From Symbiodinium natans (taxonomy: Eukaryota; Sar; Dinophyceae; Suessiales; Symbiodiniaceae): 64,000 nt of DNA. The notes beneath the pieces are model-generated. The model did no database searches and was not told the origin of the DNA. It saw only the letters and a list, made by a program, of their open reading frames with translations. The DNA lies in contig CAJNDS010002065.1 of assembly GCA_905221605.1 (NCBI GenBank), forward strand, positions 103,501 to 167,500. Reading direction: 5' to 3'. The translations under genes and the position numbers were made by a program. Shown here piece by piece: positions 56,859-64,000 of this stretch; positions within the stretch are counted from its first letter, which is position 1; every line of letters starts with the position of its first letter.

Positions 56859-56945
56859 ATGACCACGCAGTGAAGAGGCCGGGCTTTTTCTTTTAACCGA
56901 CGGTGAGCCGGAGGATCGCGAGGTGGAGGTAAAGCAGGACCTTCC
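56810..56945 (-). other. ORF1/ORF2 overlap, probable -1 frameshift region
   Basis: The 136-nt window is open in both frames, between two TGA codons of the ORF2 frame (56946-56951) and the ORF1 stop TAG (56810-56812). A -1 shift here would fuse Gag-Pol. No canonical X-XXY-YYZ heptamer is present in the ORF1 frame. Candidate slip sites are an A-rich stretch (TTAAAAGAAAAAG, about 56885-56897) and a run of six G (56825-56830), where one tRNA could re-pair. Confidence 0.5.
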
Positions 56946-59900
56946 TCATCAGCGAACCGAAGCGCTGGTTTTTTCCCCTTGAGACGATGCTCCGGAGGAG
57001 AAGGCTCCTGTTCTTCTACCACCCCTTCCAGCTCCAATGCAGGTGGTTCCTTTATATTGGAAAAAATCGTAGTGCAGGGAGATAACACCAGTTCATCCGG
57101 ATCTTTGGCAGTCCCTTGAGCTTCCACCCAATAACCACCAGGTAGGTCATCGCATGGACCCAAAAGAAGCGCGGGCTGCGTACGATCGACCCATTGCCGA
57201 CCTTTCTTTGTTCCATCCGGACCCAGCAACTCCCACGGACGACGTTTGACTTGAATCTGAGCACCAAAGGGAAGCAATGCTTTCGGTTTCAAACCCAACT
57301 CCCTTTCAGCTTTCTGCCACCGTAACATTGACCAATGGCGAGCAGCCAGTGCCCAGTACGCCGGCCCGAGTCGCGCCTCCTTTAAGAGCGACCTCACACC
57401 ACGTTTGAATAAACCCACACATGCTTCAGCGCGCCCATTCGTTTGCGGGACTCCAGGATCACCAGTGGTCCTGTATATCAGACGAGTTTCACAAAAGGAC
57501 CGGAAGCGTGCATTGACAAACTCCCCCGCTCGATCTGAGTGGATTCTCAACACCGGATACCCATGTCTCTGCAAGCGCACCATCATTCTTTGAACCGCCG
57601 ACAAAACAGTTGTTTGCTGTTTATCCACAATCGGCTCCACCATAACGAAGTTGATCATACGGACAGGTTGGGTCAAATGGTCCCTCAGTTCCTTCCAGGA
57701 TTTTTCAGAAGCTTGGATTTTCAACACCTCTGCCTCCAGAACTGGTGCAGGTTCCACCGGTGCAGAGTCTTCCTCCTCGAAGTTCGCGACGGCATCGCCT
57801 AACCATTCTCCAACACCAGCACCTTCATCTACCACCTGATCTTCCACCTCATCCGCATCTTCCTCCTTTTCAAGAGGGTGACCCACATTGGGATCCAACA
57901 TTGGAAATTGATACACACCAATAACAGCGTGTCGTGGCTTCTGCTGGTGAGCATCCTTTGAACACTTGTATGGACCTGCTAAGTCCAGTGATAAAGTGTA
58001 AGCATCCCCATGTTTCCGCCTCAAATGGCGACGCTCTTTTCCAGCGGCAGACACACAAATTTGACAATCACGTCTGAAAGGAATATGCCCCCTTAGGCAA
58101 TGGTCACGGAAAGCTCGCTCCTCCGTTGTCAGCCTCCGTAACGTCCCTTCTCGTTCTTCCTTTTTTAACACCATAGCTTCCCGTTCAGCATCGCTCTCAT
58201 GCAACCATTGTGCCAACCTGTGACGTATTCTTTTAACCAATCCAAACGCCCATCGCGCCCATATGGAGGACTGTCCAATACGTTCTTCCAGGGTAGAAGC
58301 GAATGTTGCCGACCACGGAACAACCACGCGAACCTGTTCCAACGATTCCCACAGTTCCATATCAGACACCAGGAAAGTCGTAGGTTTCACCAGAGCATGT
58401 CCCAATGCTCCCTGATCAAAATGTGCAGCGTACATTCCATAACGCTCACAAAAGCTTTTCACCTCTGGCCAACTCCAGAAGGTAGGACTTGAGAGCCCTT
58501 CCTGAGAACCATCCACCAGATCCTCAGCACTCAAGACCGTTTTGCCGTTCTGAGAAAAATCCTTCCCTATGAGTTCAGGGTCCCCAGGGCTTTCCATACC
58601 AAAGAAGACAGAACTCCCATTGATGACTTCAGCAGTTCCACACCTTGAATGCACCGCCACGTCATATAGGAAAAGCATCTTCAGAAGTAAAACACCATCC
58701 TTTTGAGCTAATTCTTGATGTGGCCAAGGAAGACTCTTTAACCCCAACCGTTCAGGCCCACAGCGTCGGCGTAATACAGGTGGACCACCGTCTTCACCTC
58801 TCAACCTTGACACTGTCCTGCATGGAGGTCCTCCAACCACAGCAACCACCTTTCCTTCAGCCGCCAGATGCAGAAGATACTTCCAGACGCTCGAATTATG
58901 TAGGTCACCGCCTTTCTTCAAATCCAGCTCCAGTACCTCCACATCCCGACTGGGAAAATGCCATTTTTGTTTTCCCGAAAATAGGTGTACCACCACCCTT
59001 TTTGCTCGTGCCAGCCGTCTCCTTTTATGACGGTTGAAAGGCAACGCCGCAATATCTCCACGTGGCAACAGCTCCATCAGCATATTTTCTGGTATATCCC
59101 CATAATACCACCGAAGAAACCGCCAGCATGCCTGGACGAACTCCTCCTCATTCGCTGACGCTGTCCGCGCTGCGCTTTGCAACGACGCTTTTACAGCCAC
59201 CTCGTTGTCCGTATTCGGACACCCTTGAACCATACGTGCCACCTTCAATGCTTGCTTTGGTGAACACCAATCCATTTCATCAATGATCTGAAGCGCCACC
59301 TCCTTTTCCAAACAAGGGCACCCATTCAGATCACGAACGCGAAGTTCCCCCAGAACAGGATGTGAGGCTGTGCACTTGCCACCACGCCACTGAACTCTGA
59401 GACCAACCAAGGCGCTCGCTTTGCCAATTGGCACTAGTGGATCTACCATTTCAGGAGTTACCAGGGTCCCACCTGGGGTAATACACATCTCCCGAGATCC
59501 AACAGCTAAAGACACCAACACCTTTTGCTGCGGAAGCTGTTCACCAGGACGAAGTGATCTGAGAGGATGTGATGCTCCCGAGTCCAACATGCCCATTCCC
59601 GAACACTCATTGGTGTCAGAAACCCTGGCCACATGTAGAACGCATACTCCTCGGCCTTCTCCCTGCTTCGGCAACAACGTGGCATCAGACGAACCGACTC
59701 CACAGTCCGCCCTTCCATTCCTCCATTGAGAATGGGACAACGACGCACGCTGCCTTTCAGCATGCAAAACCATTTTCTCAGCTGTTTTGTAATCCATAAC
59801 CAAACAGCCATGTTCAAACCATAAGAGTTGGTCCAGCGAAGATTTTGCACTCACGTGACACATCCCATTGATCACGGTGAGGTTCGCCCCAAACTCCAAG

Positions 59901-62653
59901 ATCAACCAGAGAGGGATAATCAGGGGCCCATTGTCTTCCCTAATCAACGTCCCTTTCTCTGTAATCCTCATTGTCACACCACCAAGCGCGCTTTGCACCA
60001 TAACAGTAGTGTCGGGTAAACATTCCCATGGAAAAAGCGTCCGCACAAGATGCGTAGCAGCTGTATCCACCAACGCCACTCTCCCGTCCTGCTGAAACAA
60101 TCCAGAGTCACATAACATTCGAACGCTGGGCTCTCCGCTTGATGCTGACTGCGCTGATGACAGCTTCATAGATTTCAGCACTTCCAACGCTTCAGCAAGG
60201 ACCTGATTGGTTGTGGATGGTGATGAGGGACTTGCAGAACCTTTATCCAATCCCGCATTAGCCATCTCATCTCCCACTTCAGCCACTTCTGCCTTTTTGG
60301 CATTTCCCCATTTCGCACCTTTGCCGCCCTTTCCCCCTTTGGGAGAATTCCCTTTAGATCTATTCCTTTCAGGATTTAAGTCCGCATTGGAACTTACACC
60401 ATCTTTGTATGGACACTGCGGCTGTAAATGGCCAATGGCCCCACATTCAAAACATCTTCCACGCTCCAGGGAGTCCTTGTCATGGCGAAATTTGCACCGT
60501 GATCCGAACTTGCAGCCTGCTTCTGTCTTCCCATATATCCAACAGAAAGGACGTTCACCATCTCCGCTGTACCTTTTTCCTTTTCCTTTGCCTTTGTCAC
60601 CCTCCTCCGTCTCGTCACCAGTTCCCTTTTGGGCCTTGTTTAACCTGGCCCTTTTCTTGGCGTCCGAGTCCTGCTTCACCTCTTGTTCACCAGCGCTATG
60701 CAATAGCAGTTCGAATTCTGCTTGTAACATTTCAGCTAGTTGTGTCGCAGTTTCAGAGGTCGGCGAGTAGTCCACCCCCAATTTCTCCCGGAAGGATGCC
60801 ACTCTGAAATGCACCGTAGGGTGTTTTGCCAGCAACGCGGATGATAAAGCATCCAATCCCTTGATAAGCAAGGTAGCATCCGGCTCAGATGCTCGCAACT
60901 CCCTTAACCGGGAACGCCATTGCGCCCATTGTCGCACTCCCTTAATAGCCTCCGAGATCGAGGTTGCTGAGGATGGTTGCACCAAGAAGTTTAACATCGT
61001 GCTGCGCTCGTTTGCTCCACCTGGTTGGTAAACTGTCAGCAACTTGTAAAATATCATCACCGACCCCAACATTCGAGTGGAAACGATCTCGGTCTTCAAT
61101 CTCTCCGGAATCGCTTGTAGCAGCAAAGACACCGCTCTCTGCTCCAACAAAACATGCACAGTTCGAACCCCCTTGAGCCCTTCCAGCTCAGCCTTGATGC
61201 CCAACCTTTCCAGCGGAGAGACACTCAACCATTTGGCGTACGCCTCATACGCCTTTGTATAGACGGATTGCCACCACACTCTTCCTGTATCTGTCAGCGA
61301 AGACAACATTGGTTCGATCATTGCGATCCAATCACCTAGTGCCGTCGGATTGCTTGGTGTGTAGTCTGCCAAAGTAGGAAGGCTCATCACATGCTTCCCA
61401 AGAGCCTCCGGACGTTCAGTTCCAGAACTATCACCAATGTTTGGCATCCCACGTGGCACCACAGCTCCAGGAGGTAAGCTGACCTTTCCACCAGGCCCTT
61501 GCGGCAGTCCATGTCCCATTCCGGGCGTAAACGCTGTAAGCGGAACCTTCTCTAATTCCAACTTCCCAGCAATCATTTTCCACCGATATGGAACATCATC
61601 CACCATTGTATATCCACCCGATCCTGTTGAGTTCTCTTGCATTGAAGTTTCCCGAGCTGAGACAAAACCGGGCTGATTTCCCAACAGTGCGGCAGAACCA
61701 TCAACGCCTGACGGCAAGGAAGTAATCGGAACATGTGTTAAACCAGGTGGTCCACTTGCATATCCACCACTTGCAGAACCTCCCATGGGGTAATTCAATG
61801 GAGGCAATCTGGAGGGTTTCTTCCCTTCAGTTACGTGCATCATTGGCACTTCCTTCTCATCCTCCACGTGAACCTCCCCTTTCCTGGGCTCAGGCAAGGG
61901 TTGAAGGTCACAACCCTTTGGAAGGTCGTAGCCCTCAATCGGCAGCCATGTCCCATCAGGCAACACAGTCCAGAAGCCACCCATACCATCAGTGTAGAAA
62001 ACTTGTCCTGGCAGGTACTGCTTCTCTGGAGTCATTCCCAACGGATATGCAGCATTTGCGTCCACCACTCCAGTGCTCCGTGCTCTCGAAGCTGACCCAG
62101 ATGCAGCAGAGGTATAGCTTTTCTCCTCCACCCGATGCAGTCTATTCCCCAGCTCCTTTGTTTGCACAAGCAACTCTTTCAGCGCACGCTTTACCACCGC
62201 CATATCTTCACCTTGTTCTTCACCGCTCAGATCAGGAATGAGCTCTTCCTCGCCTTGTGTCTCACCAATATTCCCTCTTTCCATCTGGCCCATCAACCCT
62301 GAAGATGGCCTCTCAGCTGGAACCGGTTCCCGATCCCGAAGTTCTGGCAACGACGGTGGCCTTCTTGTTTCTTCACCACTCCTATCCCCTCCGCTCGCAG
62401 GGAGACTTGCTGGCCTTGACTGCCTTAGTCTCATTTCTTCATGAGCCCGCTCGCTCCAGAAAGGATTCGCTGCTGGAACCGGAACCACTTCGTTTTCCAC
62501 CTGAGACGTTGGTTGTATCATTGCAACCTCCCTACCATCTGTCAGCGCTTGTACCATTTGTTGCCGTTCTTCACCCCCATCACCACGATTTTCTTCGGCT
62601 TCATTGGCCGCGGATGACAGTCCAGGTTCCGACCGACGCCGCAACATGTCCAT
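56810..62653 (-). CDS. ORF1: Gag - tandem protease - C5-methyltransferase-like - integrase polyprotein
   Basis: About 1947 aa from the first ATG at 62653; the open frame reaches a TTG four codons upstream, and the leader after the LTR is 61 nt. Residues 1-700: Gag, polar N-terminus then a helical capsid-like part. About 704-724: CCCH finger (C-x9-C-x5-C-x3-H). 734-747: CCHC zinc knuckle (C-x2-C-x4-H-x4-C). Two retropepsin-like motifs follow, DTAATH at D863 and DSGASH at D1024, each trailed by a similar GTL segment. About 1221-1440: C5-cytosine-methyltransferase-like domain with VVHLFSG (motif I), GGPPC with Cys1278 (motif IV), GMESPG (ENV/ENP position, E1354) and a DQG...KPT block at 1413. 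Integrase: HHCC zinc site H1518, H1523, C1530, C1533, then D1557, D1707 and E1743 (D,D35E spacing). A basic, proline-rich tail overlaps ORF2 in the -1 frame. The methyltransferase assignment is by motif; activity is untested. Confidence 0.93.
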   Translation of the reverse strand: MDMLRRRSEPGLSSAANEAEENRGDGGEERQQMVQALTDGREVAMIQPTSQVENEVVPVPAANPFWSERAHEEMRLRQSRPASLPASGGDRSGEETRRPPSLPELRDREPVPAERPSSGLMGQMERGNIGETQGEEELIPDLSGEEQGEDMAVVKRALKELLVQTKELGNRLHRVEEKSYTSAASGSASRARSTGVVDANAAYPLGMTPEKQYLPGQVFYTDGMGGFWTVLPDGTWLPIEGYDLPKGCDLQPLPEPRKGEVHVEDEKEVPMMHVTEGKKPSRLPPLNYPMGGSASGGYASGPPGLTHVPITSLPSGVDGSAALLGNQPGFVSARETSMQENSTGSGGYTMVDDVPYRWKMIAGKLELEKVPLTAFTPGMGHGLPQGPGGKVSLPPGAVVPRGMPNIGDSSGTERPEALGKHVMSLPTLADYTPSNPTALGDWIAMIEPMLSSLTDTGRVWWQSVYTKAYEAYAKWLSVSPLERLGIKAELEGLKGVRTVHVLLEQRAVSLLLQAIPERLKTEIVSTRMLGSVMIFYKLLTVYQPGGANERSTMLNFLVQPSSATSISEAIKGVRQWAQWRSRLRELRASEPDATLLIKGLDALSSALLAKHPTVHFRVASFREKLGVDYSPTSETATQLAEMLQAEFELLLHSAGEQEVKQDSDAKKRARLNKAQKGTGDETEEGDKGKGKGKRYSGDGERPFCWIYGKTEAGCKFGSRCKFRHDKDSLERGRCFECGAIGHLQPQCPYKDGVSSNADLNPERNRSKGNSPKGGKGGKGAKWGNAKKAEVAEVGDEMANAGLDKGSASPSSPSTTNQVLAEALEVLKSMKLSSAQSASSGEPSVRMLCDSGLFQQDGRVALVDTAATHLVRTLFPWECLPDTTVMVQSALGGVTMRITEKGTLIREDNGPLIIPLWLILEFGANLTVINGMCHVSAKSSLDQLLWFEHGCLVMDYKTAEKMVLHAERQRASLSHSQWRNGRADCGVGSSDATLLPKQGEGRGVCVLHVARVSDTNECSGMGMLDSGASHPLRSLRPGEQLPQQKVLVSLAVGSREMCITPGGTLVTPEMVDPLVPIGKASALVGLRVQWRGGKCTASHPVLGELRVRDLNGCPCLEKEVALQIIDEMDWCSPKQALKVARMVQGCPNTDNEVAVKASLQSAARTASANEEEFVQACWRFLRWYYGDIPENMLMELLPRGDIAALPFNRHKRRRLARAKRVVVHLFSGKQKWHFPSRDVEVLELDLKKGGDLHNSSVWKYLLHLAAEGKVVAVVGGPPCRTVSRLRGEDGGPPVLRRRCGPERLGLKSLPWPHQELAQKDGVLLLKMLFLYDVAVHSRCGTAEVINGSSVFFGMESPGDPELIGKDFSQNGKTVLSAEDLVDGSQEGLSSPTFWSWPEVKSFCERYGMYAAHFDQGALGHALVKPTTFLVSDMELWESLEQVRVVVPWSATFASTLEERIGQSSIWARWAFGLVKRIRHRLAQWLHESDAEREAMVLKKEEREGTLRRLTTEERAFRDHCLRGHIPFRRDCQICVSAAGKERRHLRRKHGDAYTLSLDLAGPYKCSKDAHQQKPRHAVIGVYQFPMLDPNVGHPLEKEEDADEVEDQVVDEGAGVGEWLGDAVANFEEEDSAPVEPAPVLEAEVLKIQASEKSWKELRDHLTQPVRMINFVMVEPIVDKQQTTVLSAVQRMMVRLQRHGYPVLRIHSDRAGEFVNARFRSFCETRLIYRTTGDPGVPQTNGRAEACVGLFKRGVRSLLKEARLGPAYWALAARHWSMLRWQKAERELGLKPKALLPFGAQIQVKRRPWELLGPDGTKKGRQWVDRTQPALLLGPCDDLPGGYWVEAQGTAKDPDELVLSPCTTIFSNIKEPPALELEGVVEEQEPSPPEHRLKGKKPALRFADEEGPALPPPRDPPAHRRLKEKARPLHCVVMWALCACFASGGRVRP

Positions 62654-62700
62654 TGCGCCAAACAAGCGTAGAATCTTACCTATACCGCAGGAAGCCTAAT

Positions 62701-62714
62701 TTGGGCTCATAACC
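62701..62714 (-). promoter_or_regulatory. Minus-strand primer binding site (half-tRNA initiator Met type)
   Basis: Directly internal to the 5' LTR the minus strand reads GGTTATGAGCCCAA. Its complement TTGGGCTCATAACC is the anticodon arm of an initiator tRNA-Met: GGG stem, CU-CAU-AA loop, CC of the other stem. Drosophila copia primes from a cleaved 5' half of initiator tRNA-Met using exactly this region, whereas most LTR elements use the tRNA 3' end. Position and sequence match the copia mechanism; priming itself is inferred. Confidence 0.85.
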
Positions 62715-62935
62715 TACGGGGGGAACCCGAAGGGGGACGAGAAACCGAAAAGTCAACCCCAACAGAATCCCTTGATTTCCCTGGATCAACCACACAACAA
62801 ACCCAAACCACAGGGCACTCACCTTTTACTACCAGGCACATGGCCCAGTCTTGAGCCATAAGAGATTCCCGGGTACATTGACCCTTTCAACACCCAACAC
62901 TAACTTCTTTCTACAATACCAGTTGCAGCTCCGCA
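62715..62935 (-). repeat. 5' LTR of the copia element (221 bp)
   Basis: Upstream LTR in the element's orientation. It matches 53026-53246 at every base I compared. On the minus strand it runs from TGCGGAGCTG to CCCCCCGTA, with short imperfect inverted ends (TGCGG/CCGTA). It should contain the promoter, but no TATA-like motif is evident, as is usual in dinoflagellates. It contains TTATGGCTCAAG, which resembles the 3' end of the dinoflagellate spliced leader. Confidence 0.95.
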
Positions 62936-62940
62936 TAGGG
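62936..62940. repeat. Target-site duplication, right copy (TAGGG)
   Basis: TAGGG directly outside the 5' LTR; partner of 53021-53025. The telomere-like array then continues in phase to about 63016. Confidence 0.8.
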
Positions 62941-63016
62941 TTTAGGGTTTAGGGTTTAGGGTTCAGGGTTTAGGGTTCAGGGTTTAGGGTTTAGGGTTTA
63001 GGGTTTAGGGTTTAGG
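62936..63016 (+). repeat. TTTAGGG tract, right half of the copia target
   Basis: About eleven units, two TTCAGGG. Confidence 0.95.
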
Positions 63017-63100
63017 CTCTGAATTCGGTCATTTGGAGCCAAACCAGTCAAGCCCTCGAGCCCGAACAGATTGTTTGGTACTGTGCTTTCCCTTGCTTGG

Positions 63101-63198
63101 CTTAGTTGTCCAGTACCTAGGGGTTTTAAAGGTTAACCTTTGGGATTATAAGGGGAATATAGTAACCCAAAAAGGTTAAAGGTTACTCTACTACTAAG
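63101..63198 (+). mobile_element. MITE-like element, family C copy 2
   Basis: Imperfect inverted ends CTTAGTTGTCCAGTACC and GGTTACTCTACTACTAAG. The core GGTTAACCTTTGGGATTATA is identical to copy 1 at 2138. Confidence 0.7.
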
Positions 63199-63309
63199 TT
63201 GGTGCCATGCACCGAACGTCCCCTCCCCAAGGCACCAATGCAGGGATTCGCATCATCGCATCTTCCGGGGCTCAGAGCCCCAGGCCCCTTTCCCCCCTCC
63301 ACCCCAAAC

Positions 63310-63345
63310 AAACCCTAAACCCTAAACCCTAAACCCTAAACCCTT
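63310..63345 (-). repeat. Short CCCTAAA tract
   Basis: Four to five units. Confidence 0.8.
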
Positions 63346-64000
63346 AACCAGCTCAGCCCCACTTAGAGCCGCCTCCCCTCCAGCGCCAGGATCTAGGCGT
63401 GGACGCTTCGCCAGGGGCTCAGCCAGGCCTGGCGATGCACCTTCGCAAGGAAGATCTTGCGGGGTTTGACCTAGAAGATGCTCGTATCATTCATTTGCTC
63501 CAGGGCGTCTGTTAGTAAGGTAGTTTCTTCATGGAGTTTGGGGATACTTCCGAAATATTCAAAAACATCCAAACGTACCCAAAATTCAAAAACATTCCGG
63601 TGCCAACATGTGGGCAGGTTTTTCGGGGCGGGGCGTGGCATTGAGGGTTTTTTTGCCACCAACCAAGCAAACTAGCGGTCATTTTTCACCCGTCAAGCAG
63701 AACCAGCAACCAGAACCAGCAAAACTAGTTCAGGGTTTATGATTTAGGGTAGTGGGAAGGGGGGGAACGGGGGGGTCCGGGGGGCCAAAATACTTTTGGG
63801 CGCCCTCTCTCATTTTGTGGGAGCACTTTTAGGTGCGGAGGGGCCTACAGTGAACAGGAGGGCTCGACATTGCTGTGAATGAACCAGCTTCACGAAGAAA
63901 ATGGCTCGTGTCTTTCATCGCTGAAGAAAAATAGAACCATCTCCCGATCTCAACATCCGTTGTAGAAGTGTGACAGTTGCCTTGTGTGCTTCCTTTCGAA
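63346..64000. other. Unique non-coding segment at window edge
   Basis: No repeat beyond two heptamer-like motifs (63730-63752) and no recognisable gene. Confidence 0.35.

Larger units (their letters stand above)
53026..62935 (-). mobile_element. Complete Ty1/copia LTR retrotransposon with DNA-modification domains
   Basis: A 9910-bp element bounded by two 221-bp direct repeats that I read as identical, with TAGGG on both outer sides as a 5-bp target duplication. On the minus strand the order is LTR, primer site, ORF1 (Gag, protease x2, methyltransferase-like, integrase), ORF2 (2OG dioxygenase-like, RT, RNase H, C-terminal extension), polypurine tract, LTR. Integrase before RT is the Ty1/copia order. 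Neither frame carries an internal stop and all catalytic motifs are present, so it looks recently inserted and possibly competent. The element starts TG and ends TA rather than the usual CA. The flanking DNA is in-phase TTTAGGG repeat on both sides, so it landed inside a telomere-like tract. Confidence 0.96.

Noticed and set aside
53433-62665. Endogenous retrovirus or gypsy-type element
   Set aside because: Integrase precedes RT, and the 5-bp duplication and half-tRNA primer site are copia features; the C-terminal hydrophobic extension alone does not make an envelope gene.

Overview
The window looks like nuclear DNA of a dinoflagellate. Four things point there: TTTAGGG-type telomere repeats, gene-poor repeat-dense DNA of roughly even base composition, a Ty1/copia element whose RT and integrase resemble (from memory) those of Symbiodiniaceae, and element-borne DNA-modification domains that fit the modified bases (5-methylcytosine, 5-hydroxymethyluracil) known in dinoflagellate DNA. 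Another alveolate or alga with TTTAGGG telomeres is not excluded. No rRNA, tRNA, CRISPR array or host protein gene could be supported.

Layout. From 1 to about 53.0 kb, and again from 62.9 to 64.0 kb, short non-coding segments of about 100-2000 bp are separated by more than 80 interstitial tracts of TTTAGGG or its complement. The tracts run in both orientations and include homogenised variants (9-mer, 8-mer, TCTAGGG, TTAGGGC). Between them lie at least 12 families of small non-autonomous, terminal-inverted-repeat elements (about 90-190 bp, MITE-like), most of them with two or more copies here. Several have a telomere-like tract embedded inside. There is also a 1-kb minisatellite (9.4-10.4 kb), large trinucleotide arrays (13.9, 36.0, 38.6-39.0 and 39.6 kb) and C-rich/CACTCCC arrays (41.1, 47.3 and 51.6 kb). 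Nearly all longer open frames in this part are translated repeats.

The one convincing set of genes is a complete 9.9-kb Ty1/copia retrotransposon on the minus strand (53026-62935). It has 221-bp LTRs that read as identical, a TAGGG 5-bp target duplication inside a telomere-like tract, a primer site matching the anticodon arm of initiator tRNA-Met (copia-type half-tRNA priming), and a polypurine tract. ORF1 encodes Gag with CCCH and CCHC fingers, two tandem aspartic-protease-like motifs, a C5-cytosine-methyltransferase-like domain and a D,D(35)E integrase. ORF2, in the -1 frame and overlapping ORF1 by 136 nt, encodes a TET/JBP-like 2-oxoglutarate/Fe(II) dioxygenase-like domain, then RT, RNase H and a C-terminal membrane/Cys-His extension. 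An apparently intact element combining a DNA-methyltransferase-like and a DNA-base-hydroxylase-like domain is the most striking content of the window.
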